This document shows positions 18,228 to 27,884 of a DNA stretch of 64,000 nucleotides, piece after piece. The translations under genes were made by a program, and so were the position numbers. Origin of the DNA: JABMNT01 sp048262255 (GTDB taxonomy: Bacteria > Pseudomonadota > Alphaproteobacteria > Rhodospirillales > Casp-alpha2); the NCBI GenBank assembly GCA_048262255.1, contig JBLXFH010000002.1:372001-436000 (forward strand), in the 5' to 3' direction. How positions within the stretch are numbered: the first letter of the stretch is position 1; every line of letters begins with the position of its first letter. Below the pieces are notes generated by a model. The model was not told where the DNA came from, did no database searches, and saw only the letters and a program-made list of their open reading frames with translations.

Positions 18228-18821
18228 ATGAGCGGCACAACCACCCGCACCCAGATTGTTGAAGCGGCCGACCAATTGTTTTATCGGCAGGGTTACGAGC
18301 ACACCTCGTTTTCAGACATTGCCGAAGCCGTTCATATCACACGCGGCAATTTTTATTATCACTTCAAGACCAAGGACGACATTCTCGACGCCGTCATTGA
18401 AGAGCGTCTTGAAAAGACCCGCAACCTGCTGGCGCACTGGGAAGGCGAAGGCGAAACACCCGAAGATCGTATCAAGAGCTTTATCCATATCCTGATCACC
18501 AATCAGGCCAAGATCGAGCTCTACGGCTGTCCGGTAGGCACGCTGAGTACGGAACTCGCCAAGCTCAACCATGCCGCACAGGCGGAAGCGACCGCCCTGT
18601 TCTCCCTGTTTCGCCGCTGGCTCGAAAAACAGTTCTTTTTGCTGGGCTGCACGAAAGACGCCGACGAGAAAGCCATGCATCTGCTGGCCCGCAGCCAGGG
18701 TATCGCCACACTGGCCAATGCCTATCGCGATGAGACCTTCGTCCGTCGCGAAGTCGAATTGATGTGTGACTGGCTGCGAGCCTGTGCGGAAGAGCCTTCG
18801 CATGAAGCCCCAAACACGTAA
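18228..18821 (+). CDS. TetR-family transcriptional repressor
   Basis: A 197-residue regulator. The N-terminal helix-turn-helix (about residues 8-55) has the family pattern TRTQIVEAADQLFYRQGYEHTSF followed by ITRGNFYYHFKTKDDIL. The C-terminal ligand domain contains CPVGTLSTEL, which is typical of the AcuR/RutR-like group with TetR_C domains. It heads an operon with a YciI-like protein and DNA-3-methyladenine glycosylase. The paired inverted operators just upstream imply self-control. The inducer is unknown. Confidence 0.88.
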   Translation: MSGTTTRTQIVEAADQLFYRQGYEHTSFSDIAEAVHITRGNFYYHFKTKDDILDAVIEERLEKTRNLLAHWEGEGETPEDRIKSFIHILITNQAKIELYGCPVGTLSTELAKLNHAAQAEATALFSLFRRWLEKQFFLLGCTKDADEKAMHLLARSQGIATLANAYRDETFVRREVELMCDWLRACAEEPSHEAPNT

Positions 18822-18835
18822 GGAGACATGATCAG

Positions 18836-19123
18836 ATGTTTATGGTCCTGCTGAAATTCGCAGAAAACAAAGCCAGTGCCGCCCAGTTCATGGACGGACA
18901 TAAAGACTGGATCCAGCGCGGTTTTGACGAGGGTGTGTTTTTAATGGCGGGCAGCCTGCAACCCAATCTGGGTGGGAGCCTGATGGCCTATAACACCACG
19001 CGGCCGGCGCTTGAGGCCCGGGTGCAGGACGATCCGTTTGTTGCCGAAAACGTGGTCAGCGCCGAAATTCTTGACATCACCCCGGCGCGCACCGATGCGC
19101 GGCTGGATTTTTTGAAGGATTAA
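18836..19123 (+). CDS. YciI-like protein
   Basis: A 95-residue YCII-domain protein with the ferredoxin-like fold signature: MFMVLLKF at the start, a central H-K-x-W-I segment and the DPFV motif near residue 67, where His/Asp of the family cluster. AAGGAG lies ten bases before the ATG. Function of the family is poorly known; YciI relatives include hydrolases or dehalogenase-like and stress proteins. It is 14 bases after the TetR gene and three before tag. Confidence 0.8.
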   Translation: MFMVLLKFAENKASAAQFMDGHKDWIQRGFDEGVFLMAGSLQPNLGGSLMAYNTTRPALEARVQDDPFVAENVVSAEILDITPARTDARLDFLKD

Positions 19124-19126
19124 ACC

Positions 19127-19735
19127 ATGAGTGAAACCATTCCCGGCCCCGACGGCAAACCCCGCTGTGGCTGGTGCGCTGCCGCACCTGAATTTTTTGA
19201 TTACCATGACCGTGAATGGGGGTTTCCCGTTGGCGACGACCAGCGTTTGTTTGAAAAATTCTGTCTCGAGAGTTTTCAGTCTGGACTGAGCTGGCGCACT
19301 ATCCTCGCCAAACGCGAAAACTTCCGCGCCGCCTTTCATCAGTTCGATTTCGAGCAAGTTGCCCGGTTCACCGAAAAGGACGTCGACCGCCTTCTCCTTG
19401 ACGCTGGGATCATCCGTCATCGCGGCAAGATTGAGGCGGTGATTAACAACGCCCAGCGGGTGAAGGAACTGATTAAACAAGAAGGCTCCCTCGCCGCATT
19501 CCTCTGGCGTTATGAACCGGACGAAACACAACTCGCCAAACCGCAAAGCGTATCCACGTCCGCCGAATCCATTGCGCTTTCTAAGGAACTGAAAAAGCGC
19601 GGCTGGAAGTTCGTCGGGCCAACCACCGTCTTCGCCCTCATGCAGGCTATGGGGTTGATCAACGACCATGCGGAAGACTGCGTGATGAGGGCGAAGGCCG
19701 ATGCGGCGCGCCGGAAATTCATCCGTCCCTCATAA
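19127..19735 (+). CDS. tag: DNA-3-methyladenine glycosylase I
   Basis: Removes 3-methyladenine from alkylated DNA to start base excision repair. The 202-residue length matches the family. The zinc ligands are visible as Cys14, His27, His181 and Cys185 (RCGWC, YHDREWG, NDHAEDC), as is the substrate-pocket segment SGLSWRTIL. It is third in the TetR operon, three bases after the YciI-like gene. That raises the possibility that the TetR protein responds to an alkylating or reactive compound. Confidence 0.92.
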   Translation: MSETIPGPDGKPRCGWCAAAPEFFDYHDREWGFPVGDDQRLFEKFCLESFQSGLSWRTILAKRENFRAAFHQFDFEQVARFTEKDVDRLLLDAGIIRHRGKIEAVINNAQRVKELIKQEGSLAAFLWRYEPDETQLAKPQSVSTSAESIALSKELKKRGWKFVGPTTVFALMQAMGLINDHAEDCVMRAKADAARRKFIRPS

Positions 19736-19822
19736 CGCGGCCCACAACCTGACCACGACGGCCATTGACAAACCACCCGTAGCAACGGTTCATTGGTTCA
19801 GGAATAACAACCGGGCCTGAGG

Positions 19823-20890
19823 ATGATGGACAACCCGCGAATCCTGTTTGTCGGCGATCTCAACTTCTACGCCAAGGGCGCTTCGCGCCTCAAGGCCATG
19901 GAGCAACTGGGCGCGACCGTCATCGGTCTGCCGCACACGCCGCTGGGCGGTGACGAGACCGGCACGTCCGGCATTTCGCTCTATTTCCGCATCGCCTGGA
20001 AGCTCGGCATTCATATCGACACCGAACAGGTGAACCCGAAAATCCGCACCATCGCGTCTATTGAAAAGCCCGATCTTCTATGGATCGAAAAAGGCAACAT
20101 GGTCAGCCCGGCAACACTGAAGGCCGTGCGCAGCGTTTCGCCCAACACCCGCATCGTCGGTTATTCAGATGACGACATGTTCAATCCCCTCAATCACACC
20201 CGCGTCTATGTGAAGTCACTTCCCCACTATGACGTGCTGTTTGTCACCAAGTCCTATAACGCCAACGCGAATGAACTCCCGGCGCTGGGCGCGAAGCGCT
20301 GCGTGATGGTCGACAAGGCCTATGATCCGGACCAGCACAAACCACTGGACCTAAGCGCCACCGAAAAAGAAGAGCTGACGGCAGATGTGAGCTTTATCGG
20401 CAGCTACGCACCGGAACGGGCCGAGGTCCTGAATTTTCTGGCTGGCAACGGCATATCTGTCGCCGTCTGGGGTAACGGCTGGGACGGCTTTAGCGGCGCC
20501 TCGCTCAACCTCGCTGTCAAACGCCACCCTCTGGTCAACACGCCCGACGATCTCCGCTTCACCAAGGGCATCAACGCGGCCCGCATCAATTTAGGTTTCC
20601 TGCGCAAGGTCAACCGCGATCTGCAAACCGACCGCAGTGTCGAAATCCCGGCCTGTGGCGGTTTCATGCTGGCCGAACGCTCCGATGAACACGAGCTCCT
20701 CTTTGAAGATGGCAAGGAAGCCGTCTATTTCGATGGTAACGCCGATTTGCTGGAGAAGGTCCGCTACTATCTGGCCAATGAAGCCGAACGCGCCGCCATC
20801 GCGAAAGCCGGGTATGCGCGCAGCCGGACCAGTGGATACAGCCACAAGGACCGGGTGGCGTTTATGCTAAGCGAGGCTTTCGCGGCTTGA
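19823..20890 (+). CDS. CgeB-like glycosyltransferase
   Basis: A 355-residue protein of the CgeB/spore-maturation-type glycosyltransferase group (DUF3880 plus Glyco_trans_1_2). The N-terminal Rossmann part starts RILFVGDLNFYAKG. The C-terminal part has VSFIGSYAPERAEVL, VWGNGWDG and RSVEIPACGGFMLAER, where the terminal donor-binding Glu lies. Two ATG codons stand in tandem at 19823 and 19826; either could start. It lies 87 bases after tag and belongs to the surface-glycan theme of the region. Confidence 0.8.
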   Translation: MMDNPRILFVGDLNFYAKGASRLKAMEQLGATVIGLPHTPLGGDETGTSGISLYFRIAWKLGIHIDTEQVNPKIRTIASIEKPDLLWIEKGNMVSPATLKAVRSVSPNTRIVGYSDDDMFNPLNHTRVYVKSLPHYDVLFVTKSYNANANELPALGAKRCVMVDKAYDPDQHKPLDLSATEKEELTADVSFIGSYAPERAEVLNFLAGNGISVAVWGNGWDGFSGASLNLAVKRHPLVNTPDDLRFTKGINAARINLGFLRKVNRDLQTDRSVEIPACGGFMLAERSDEHELLFEDGKEAVYFDGNADLLEKVRYYLANEAERAAIAKAGYARSRTSGYSHKDRVAFMLSEAFAA

Positions 20891-20993
20891 TCACCCACCG
20901 GCCCGGAATTGGTTGCAATTTGGCGCAGAAGTTCCGATATAAAGGCCTTACCACTTTTAATTAAATCCATTCTAAAAGCCGGGACCATAAACC

Positions 20994-22709
20994 ATGCGCG
21001 ATTTCCTCGATATCGATTTAGCAACGCAATCGGTCAACAAAACCACGATGACGGGCATGGAGATCGCGAGATCCGGGCGGAATTTTATTGTGCGCAAGCT
21101 GCTGGAAGCTGGAGCGGCCGAAATCGATCCAATGTCGCCGGAAAACCCGTTGATCTTTTCCGCAGGGCCCTTTTCCGGCACCAACTTCTCTAACGCCAAC
21201 CGCCTGAGTGTGGGCTGCAAAAGCCCGCTCACCGGCGGCGTCAAGGAAGCCAATGCCGGTGGCACTTTTGCCTTCGCTCTGGGGCAACTGGAACTGGCCG
21301 GTTTGACCCTTCACGGCGCTTCGGAGGAGTGGGTGGTGATCCGCATCGAAAAAGAAGGCGCCATCACCTTCGAGACGGCCGCCCCTTATCTTGGTAAAGG
21401 CAATATTGAGGTCGCCGCACTGTTGCATGAGAAATACGGGACAAAGGTCAGCTTGGCGATCTGTGGCCCGGTGGGCGAATACGGCGGATTGGTCGCCGGA
21501 ATTTCCTTCACCGACCCGGAACAGCGCCCGGTGCGCATTGCGGCGCGCGGTGGTGTGGGCGCCGTTATGGGCAACAAGCGGGTCAAGGCGATCATCGTTG
21601 ACAAGCACAAGATGCCGCAATTCCACGACCGCAAGAAACTAATGACCTCGATCCGCGATTATTCAGCGATGATCGGTGCTGACGTGGCGACCCAGAATCT
21701 GGGCAAGCTGGGCACCGCACTTGTCGGCGATTTCACCAATCATATCGGCGGCCTGCCGGTACGTAATTTCAGCGATGGCCGTCTGGTCGATACGGACAAG
21801 GAACCCATGAAACTGGGCGGCGATTACATTCGCGAGCGTAACGTGAGCCGCGGCGGCGATCCGACCCACGCCTGCATGCCCGGCTGCATGATCAAATGCA
21901 GCAATATCTATGTGGATAAGGACGGCAAGGAAATGGTCTCACCGCTGGAGTATGAGACCCTCGGCCTGCTCGGCAGCAACTGTGGCCTGACCGACCCGGA
22001 TGACGTGGCGGTGCTCAACCACGTCGCCAATGATTTAGGTATTGATACCATTGAAGTGGGCGCGACTTTTGGCGCGTTGATGGATGCGGGTATTGGTGAG
22101 TTTGGCGATGTCAACTTCATGGCGGAAGCGCTGAAAGACATTGCCGCCGGGACGGAGCGCGGCAAGCTGCTGGCCCAAGGTACAGCGCGGGTCGGCGCGC
22201 ACTACGGCATCAAGCGCGTGCCGGTTATCAAAAAGCAGGCAATCAGTGCCTATGACCCGCGGGTCATTGAAGTAACCGGCATTTCCATGATGGTCACCGC
22301 CCAGGGCGCCGATCACACCACCGGCAACCTGCCGACCATGGAATGCACCGACAAGACAACGAAAGAACTGGTCGATGCCAGCATGGACATCCAGGCCAAA
22401 TGCGCCGCTGTTGATTCGCTGGGGCTCTGCGTGTTCGGACGCTCGGTGACCAACGTCAATATGGAACTCATCATTAATGCGCTCAACGATGCCATGGGCA
22501 CGGACCTGCCACCGGAATTTTTCATGGAGTTGGGCCGGGAAACCCTGCGACTGGAAGAAACCTTCAACAAGGCCGCCGGTTTTGTTGAAGCGGATGATGA
22601 ACTGCCCTCGTTTTTCTATGACGAAGAACTGCCGCCGTCGGCAAAAACAGCGCGCCATCACAGCGCCGCCGTCAACCAGCACCGGCGCGAATGGCTGGAC
22701 GCCTTTTAA
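20994..22709 (+). CDS. aldehyde:ferredoxin oxidoreductase family (tungsten-bis-pterin type)
   Basis: A 571-residue member of the AOR family, whose enzymes oxidise aldehydes or reduce acids using a tungsten (or Mo) bis-pyranopterin and a 4Fe-4S cluster. Cluster ligands are visible as Cys294, Cys298, Cys302 (CMPGCMIKC) and Cys479 (SLGLCVFG). Pterin-binding segments RLSVGCKSPLTGG and ARGGVGAVMG are present, and the catalytic-region motifs SPLEYETLG and GADHTTGN are intact. No small electron-transfer subunit or tungstate importer is next to it. It stands alone between glycan genes. Substrate unknown. Confidence 0.92.
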   Translation: MRDFLDIDLATQSVNKTTMTGMEIARSGRNFIVRKLLEAGAAEIDPMSPENPLIFSAGPFSGTNFSNANRLSVGCKSPLTGGVKEANAGGTFAFALGQLELAGLTLHGASEEWVVIRIEKEGAITFETAAPYLGKGNIEVAALLHEKYGTKVSLAICGPVGEYGGLVAGISFTDPEQRPVRIAARGGVGAVMGNKRVKAIIVDKHKMPQFHDRKKLMTSIRDYSAMIGADVATQNLGKLGTALVGDFTNHIGGLPVRNFSDGRLVDTDKEPMKLGGDYIRERNVSRGGDPTHACMPGCMIKCSNIYVDKDGKEMVSPLEYETLGLLGSNCGLTDPDDVAVLNHVANDLGIDTIEVGATFGALMDAGIGEFGDVNFMAEALKDIAAGTERGKLLAQGTARVGAHYGIKRVPVIKKQAISAYDPRVIEVTGISMMVTAQGADHTTGNLPTMECTDKTTKELVDASMDIQAKCAAVDSLGLCVFGRSVTNVNMELIINALNDAMGTDLPPEFFMELGRETLRLEETFNKAAGFVEADDELPSFFYDEELPPSAKTARHHSAAVNQHRREWLDAF

Positions 22710-22724
22710 AGGCCCCAGCAGCGG

Positions 22725-23855
22725 TTACTTCCGAAAAGTCGCCAGGGCTTGCAAAAGGCCGGCGACGCTTTCGTCCAGCCCCCATGTCGATATGCGTGTT
22801 TTGGCCGCCTCCCCCATGGCCTTAAGACGGGGCCGGTCCGATAACAGATCGCCCAGAGCATCGGACAAGGCCTGCGCATTGCCAGGTTTGACAATGCGTC
22901 CGCAGGCATCATCCGCCAGGTCCTGTGCGCACCCGCATTCATCAGAGACAATGGGCACACAGCCGCCGACCATGGCTTCATTGACGCCAAGTCCCCAGGG
23001 TTCTTTTTCCGACGCCAGAACGAACACATCGGCAAGATCGTAATAGGCGGGGAGTTCGGTCTGGTTCTTGAAGCCAAGTACTCTTACCCGCTCGCCTAGG
23101 CCTGCTGCATCGCGCTCAAGCGTGGCCCGCTGTTCGCCATCGCCCACGTAAAGCAGGAAAGGAATGTCGGTTTTCTCAGGATCAAGCCTCTCGAAGGCCT
23201 GCAATAGGGTCAGCGGATGCTTGCGGGCCTGCAGTTTTCCGGCATAAAGAACAACCGGGCTGTTTTCGGGGATGCCCAGGTCTTTTCGCAATAGGCCACG
23301 CCCGGGTTTCGCCTGTTCAACATGGGTGCTGAAAAAATCGTTATCGACCGTATAAGGCATGGAAAACAGACGTTCCGACCCAATACCCCGCCGTTCGTAA
23401 TATTGGCGGTTGTCCGAACCGATGCACAAAAAGCCCGAACAATTGGCGAAAATTCGCGCCAGATAGAATCGCTTGAGCAGGCCTCGCAGGCCCCATCCGT
23501 CGGGCATGGCGGCATCGGTGTTCTCGCCGCGCATCAGTACCGGCACACCAGCCTTTTTCGCCAGCTTCAGGGCCTTTCGTTTCAGGCCCGTATCCCAGCC
23601 GTGGACCCAAAGCACATCGGCCCTGGCAATCTCTTTCCCAAGATGCACCACTCCCTGAACCGCCGCATGTGCATAACCCTCAGTCAGTGGCACGTCCCAA
23701 GTTATGTCCTGATGAAAGCCGCTGTCATGATAGCGCTCCGCCGTGTCCAGATGTTCAAACAGAACATGCAGATCAATATCAGACTCCGCAGCAATCTTGC
23801 GCAGCAAGGGTGCTTGATACTGGATGGGGTGGCTGACGAGATATAAAAGCCGCAA
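22725..23855 (-). CDS. GT4-family glycosyltransferase
   Basis: A 376-residue GT-B glycosyltransferase with VVLYAGKLQARKHP, LGFKNQTELPAYYDLADVF and SEKEPWGLGVNEAMVGG (EX7E region). I place the start at TTG 23855, giving MRLLYLVSHPIQYQAP, because CAGGA lies at the right distance and the homologous N-terminus begins there. The frame runs open to 24071 but that part looks non-coding and overlaps the divergent methyltransferase. It ends 15 bases after the convergent oxidoreductase gene. Confidence 0.82.
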   Translation of the reverse strand: MRLLYLVSHPIQYQAPLLRKIAAESDIDLHVLFEHLDTAERYHDSGFHQDITWDVPLTEGYAHAAVQGVVHLGKEIARADVLWVHGWDTGLKRKALKLAKKAGVPVLMRGENTDAAMPDGWGLRGLLKRFYLARIFANCSGFLCIGSDNRQYYERRGIGSERLFSMPYTVDNDFFSTHVEQAKPGRGLLRKDLGIPENSPVVLYAGKLQARKHPLTLLQAFERLDPEKTDIPFLLYVGDGEQRATLERDAAGLGERVRVLGFKNQTELPAYYDLADVFVLASEKEPWGLGVNEAMVGGCVPIVSDECGCAQDLADDACGRIVKPGNAQALSDALGDLLSDRPRLKAMGEAAKTRISTWGLDESVAGLLQALATFRK

Positions 23856-24003
23856 AGTGATATCCTGATTAAAGGGATGAATGTTATTGAGAATGCCCTG
23901 ATCCGCCTGCATATTCCACCCACATTGCGCAACATCTATGCATTGTTCCTCTGTGGGTTGCGAGATATATACAATCTCGAATTTAGATAATAGGAACCTC
24001 CGG

Positions 24004-24990
24004 ATGCGCCCCTGGCTTGCCGATTTGTTGAAATGTCCTGCCTGTGGCTCCAAAGCACCACTGCACGTCAACGGTGATCAAATACAGGGCGAAGATATCG
24101 TAACCGGGGCCCTTGTCTGCACAGAATGCACAAACACATACCCGATCCGCAACGGCATTCCCCGTTTTGTTGCTGTTGAAGATGATTATTGCAAAAACTT
24201 TGGTTATCAGTGGCAACAATGGAAAGAGCTCCAGGTCGACCGCCTGAGTGGTCATAACATTTCTGAAACCCGTTTTTTTAAGGATACCGGCTGGGAGAAA
24301 TCCTGGATGAAAGACAAGCTCATTCTCGATGCCGGTTGCGGGGCCGGTCGTTTTGCAGATGTTGCCCTGAGCCATGGTGCCCGGGTTGTCGCACTGGATT
24401 TGAGCGAGGCCATTGATGCCTGCCGGTCGATCACTGAAACCCATGGAGCTAACGCCACCTGGGTCCAGGGATCGTTATTGAGTTTGCCGTTTCGTGAAGG
24501 TGTCTTTGATGCGGTCTATTGCATGGGTGTTATCCAGCACACACCGGACCCACAGGCTGTGATGACGGCACTGCCTGCGCTCGTGAAACCGGGGGGCAGG
24601 CTCATGTACAATTTTTATGAAGAAGGCCTCTGGCGGCGCTTACAGGTGTTCAAATATGGGTTGCGCCTCATCACACCGCATTTGCCCATCGGCGTAACAC
24701 TGGGCCTGTCGCGGTTTCTGGTCGCTCTTCTGTTTCATTTGACCAAGTTACTTGCGCATGTTCCAAAACTGAGAATTCTCAATCATTTTATCCCGATTGC
24801 CTCCGTCCATGAAAAGGCGCTGACCCCGAAACAGCAATATACCTGGACCCTGCTGGATACGTTTGATTGGTATGGTGCCCGCTTCGAAAAGCGCCAGCAT
24901 CATAACCAAGTCAAACAGCTTCTTGAAAGATTGGGGTTATCTGAAGTGGTTAGCGCACCAGGTATAGCGAGGGGCTTCAAGACCAAATAA
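24004..24990 (+). CDS. SAM-dependent methyltransferase with N-terminal zinc ribbon
   Basis: A 328-residue class I methyltransferase. The first 60 residues form a Trm112-like zinc ribbon (CPACG... CTEC). The Rossmann core follows with DAGCGAGRFAD as motif I and the acidic VVALD loop. ATG at 24004 has TAGGAA upstream and places the ribbon at the N-terminus, as in other members; the frame opens earlier at 23938. Such proteins are common in polysaccharide clusters, where they methylate sugars. Target unknown. Confidence 0.82.
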   Translation: MRPWLADLLKCPACGSKAPLHVNGDQIQGEDIVTGALVCTECTNTYPIRNGIPRFVAVEDDYCKNFGYQWQQWKELQVDRLSGHNISETRFFKDTGWEKSWMKDKLILDAGCGAGRFADVALSHGARVVALDLSEAIDACRSITETHGANATWVQGSLLSLPFREGVFDAVYCMGVIQHTPDPQAVMTALPALVKPGGRLMYNFYEEGLWRRLQVFKYGLRLITPHLPIGVTLGLSRFLVALLFHLTKLLAHVPKLRILNHFIPIASVHEKALTPKQQYTWTLLDTFDWYGARFEKRQHHNQVKQLLERLGLSEVVSAPGIARGFKTK

Positions 24991-25003
24991 CGACGCCGGA
25001 CGG

Positions 25004-26221
25004 TTAATAATCTTCCTTTGTTTTCAACACACCCATGACAACAATAAAAGCCAGGCCATAGGCCAGACTTTGGCCAATCGCCAGTGCGATATCGCCTTCC
25101 AGATATCCGACAAACGACGCATATACGGGAATGGCACAACCGATATATTGGAAGATCCGACCAAACAACAACCAGCGAACCTGACGGGCCGCCCAGCAAT
25201 ATGACTTCACAATCTCAAACAAGCTCAAGAACAAAATAAACCCACTAAGGCCAACCATCAATTCCGCCGTACGCGCCCAGGCTTCACCAAACAGCCAGGG
25301 CACGACGGGATTCGCAAAGGCGATAGTCAATCCGGCTCCGGCAAGCAGGGGAATGGAGACAATCAGGAGTAGCCTGTCCCGCCCCTGGCGTCGGTCTTTA
25401 CGGTTTTCCGTACGACTGAACCAGTTGCCGGCAACCCGGCTTACGATAGGGGCTAAAACTTGCTGTGGCAGATTGGCCAATCGCAAGGCCTGAAAGAAAA
25501 ACCCGGCAGCACGATCGCCCCCCAACAACCCCACCAGCAAAACGGTCAGACGGTTTAGTCCATGCTCAAGTGCCCCATCAAGCCAGATACCGCGCGCTTC
25601 GGCAATTAAATGGAGCCAATCGCTACGGCTAGGCCATTTAAACCGACGGATCGTCAGCCCACCGATAATCCAAAGCCCGATGAGACCCGCCACCGACAGA
25701 TAGATTTCACGCAGAAATAAAGCGACCCAACCGACGTCGGTCAGGATTAGAGCCAAAGCCAAGAGATGGCTCGTAGTTGAAACGACCGTTTCCGTTAATG
25801 CCAGCTTGCGGTACGGCATTTTACGCTCAAAGAAGGCCTTGTTTTGCTGAACCCAGTGACGCAATCCCAAAGCCAAAATCAACCCGTATTGCCAATAGCC
25901 CTGCACATCCACGACATAAGTCCAGATACAAATCACCAGCGTGGCAACACAGGTTTCAATGGCTGAAGCACCGAAATAACGATCCTTATCCGCTTCTGTG
26001 AACTGCTCTTCACGCGCCCGGATCAACATCGTTTCGATGCGTAACGAAAAAACAGAATAAACCAGAGCAGCTCCAGCCAATAGAATGGCAAAACGACCAA
26101 ACTCTTCAGGAGCCAGATATCTCACCAATACAAGATTGACTCCAAATCCAACAACCGCCTGCAAGATTTGCCCCGCAACAAGAAAAAAACTTCCGACCGC
26201 AAGGTCCCGGTCTTCCGTCAT
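25004..26221 (-). CDS. oligosaccharide flippase (Wzx/polysaccharide biosynthesis protein family)
   Basis: A 405-residue integral membrane protein with about twelve predicted helices. It shows the pattern of the MOP flippase superfamily (LVRYLAPEEFGRFAILLA in helix 2; RLANLPQQVLAPIVSRVAG in the middle). It should move lipid-linked repeat units across the inner membrane. It is the last gene of a long minus-strand glycan operon (from 33243 down) and converges with the methyltransferase gene 13 bases away. No Wzy polymerase was recognised nearby. Confidence 0.82.
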   Translation of the reverse strand: MTEDRDLAVGSFFLVAGQILQAVVGFGVNLVLVRYLAPEEFGRFAILLAGAALVYSVFSLRIETMLIRAREEQFTEADKDRYFGASAIETCVATLVICIWTYVVDVQGYWQYGLILALGLRHWVQQNKAFFERKMPYRKLALTETVVSTTSHLLALALILTDVGWVALFLREIYLSVAGLIGLWIIGGLTIRRFKWPSRSDWLHLIAEARGIWLDGALEHGLNRLTVLLVGLLGGDRAAGFFFQALRLANLPQQVLAPIVSRVAGNWFSRTENRKDRRQGRDRLLLIVSIPLLAGAGLTIAFANPVVPWLFGEAWARTAELMVGLSGFILFLSLFEIVKSYCWAARQVRWLLFGRIFQYIGCAIPVYASFVGYLEGDIALAIGQSLAYGLAFIVVMGVLKTKEDY

Positions 26222-26270
26222 ATGAGGACAACTCCCACTAATTTTCCGGAACTCAAGGCGCTATCCCAGT

Positions 26271-26981
26271 CTATGCTGAACCAATTCGATCAATACGGAC
26301 GACGACTTGTTGATACCCCCAACACAAATAGCTGTAACGCACTTTGTGAGCAGTTACGAATTCCTGAAACGCTTTAAATTCATGCTCACGCCAGGATACA
26401 TAATTAAAATATTCATCAAAAATAATAATTGTACCCACCCCAATTTGAGGTCCGGCAGCATCTAATACTGTTTTTGTTGAAGAATATAAATCGCAATCCA
26501 CATGCAGCAATGAAATAGCTTGCGGGTTATTCTGCATGAAGTCTGGCACCGTTTGTTCAAACCATCCCTTATGGAGAACAACATTCCCGGGAACATGAGG
26601 CCTCACTCCACCCGTTGAATAATGACCTTTCTCTTCGTGGCGCCCCCCCCAGTCTTCTGGCAACCCTTCAAAACTGTCAAAACCATGCACGGGCTTTTTC
26701 GTTTTGCTGGCCAAGAGCCTAAGGGAATCTCCATTGCCAACCCCAAACTCCAAGATCATTCCATCTTCGGGTGCACGATCAATTGCGAAACCTATTATAT
26801 CTTTTCGTGATTTATAGATAACCGCCGTTTTCATATTCTTTGTTGCATAGTCAGCCGCCTCTTTCTGCGCCTGCGCCAACAATAAGACATGCGGGTGGAG
26901 ATTTCGTTCATCGGCACGGTCGAGATACATGGTGATAAAGCGGTTCACCATTTTATCAAAAAGATACGTAAATATTCTCAT
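26271..26981 (-). CDS. TylF/MycF-type O-methyltransferase
   Basis: A 236-residue class I SAM methyltransferase of the macrocin O-methyltransferase group, which methylates sugar hydroxyls. Diagnostic segments are LEFGVGNGDSLR (SAM loop), HGFDSFEGLPEDW, and the Mg2+-binding LHVDCDLYSSTK and FDEYFN. It overlaps the upstream dioxygenase-like gene by four bases, so the two are coupled. A role in methylating the surface glycan is inferred. Confidence 0.85.
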   Translation of the reverse strand: MRIFTYLFDKMVNRFITMYLDRADERNLHPHVLLLAQAQKEAADYATKNMKTAVIYKSRKDIIGFAIDRAPEDGMILEFGVGNGDSLRLLASKTKKPVHGFDSFEGLPEDWGGRHEEKGHYSTGGVRPHVPGNVVLHKGWFEQTVPDFMQNNPQAISLLHVDCDLYSSTKTVLDAAGPQIGVGTIIIFDEYFNYVSWREHEFKAFQEFVTAHKVRYSYLCWGYQQVVVRIDRIGSA

Positions 26982-27778
26982 TGAAAATAATTCCGGTTCG
27001 GCACACGCCCGCGGATCCCCGTCAGCCGATGTTTCAGCGGCCTGAGCTTTGCCTTGATGAAACTTTTTACCGATATGGTTTCCGCTATTTGCTCGTTTTT
27101 GACAGGCGATTGCAAAAAAGTAGGAATTGAAAACATCTGCATACGCCCCAACGGATGTTCTTTTGAAGATTGAATTTGTTCTACGCCATGCGTCAGCATG
27201 CCGTCAAAAAACAAAACACTGCCAGGAGTGATACCTTCATCGGTGTGAATACGCTCACCTTGGCGGTTGACGATAAAATTTCCGCCTCCGGCAAAATGCG
27301 CACCCATGAACGTTAGCGGCAGGATAAAATGCCAGTGGCGCCTTTCATCCGACTTATCTTGGTGTGTGCACATTCGCCCATCATAGGGCGGATAGTAGCT
27401 GACAGTAATGTAAATGCCATATCCATCAGCGGAAAATTGCTCGCCGGTGCGCTCATCGACATCAACAATGCGATTTCGCAGGCGGTTTAAAGCAATCCCG
27501 ATGTCTCGCGTTCGCGCATGTAGTGGGGAATTCCATAAAAAATCGTAGGCACGGTATAGGCAATCTTCTTCTGTCTCGTGGAAATAAATTTTGTTTTCCT
27601 GCCCAAGTACGGGCCCCCATAGCGTCGGAGCCTTCGAGGCCTTTTCACTAAAGGCAGACAGCCAAAACCTGCGCAAGTTTTCAATATCCTCTATACTGAC
27701 GAGGTTTGGAACCACGGAGTATCCCTGCCTGATAATGTCCGCTCGAATGCGATCAGGGTCAGCATTTAAAGATATCAT
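26978..27778 (-). CDS. PhyH-like Fe(II)/2-oxoglutarate dioxygenase
   Basis: A 266-residue protein of the phytanoyl-CoA dioxygenase-like superfamily. The iron triad reads His139-x-Asp141 (THQDKSD) and His197 (LTHGVE), with Arg212 as the 2-oxoglutarate contact. Members hydroxylate small molecules or sugars. It lies between a radical SAM gene and a TylF methyltransferase in one operon, so oxidative tailoring of a glycan or a lipid-linked sugar is plausible. The substrate is unknown. Confidence 0.8.
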   Translation of the reverse strand: MISLNADPDRIRADIIRQGYSVVPNLVSIEDIENLRRFWLSAFSEKASKAPTLWGPVLGQENKIYFHETEEDCLYRAYDFLWNSPLHARTRDIGIALNRLRNRIVDVDERTGEQFSADGYGIYITVSYYPPYDGRMCTHQDKSDERRHWHFILPLTFMGAHFAGGGNFIVNRQGERIHTDEGITPGSVLFFDGMLTHGVEQIQSSKEHPLGRMQMFSIPTFLQSPVKNEQIAETISVKSFIKAKLRPLKHRLTGIRGRVPNRNYFQ

Positions 27779-27884
27779 TTACGAACAACTCATATTTTCT
27801 AAGAGATGTATTCATAACGGCTCAAGCCGTTTATAGACATTTAATGTTTGGCAAAACTCTCTATGAGCTTTGAACATCCCCACG

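Noticed and set aside
23856..24071. Upstream extension of the glycosyltransferase frame at 22725
   Set aside because: The extension overlaps the divergent methyltransferase start region and adds no conserved sequence.
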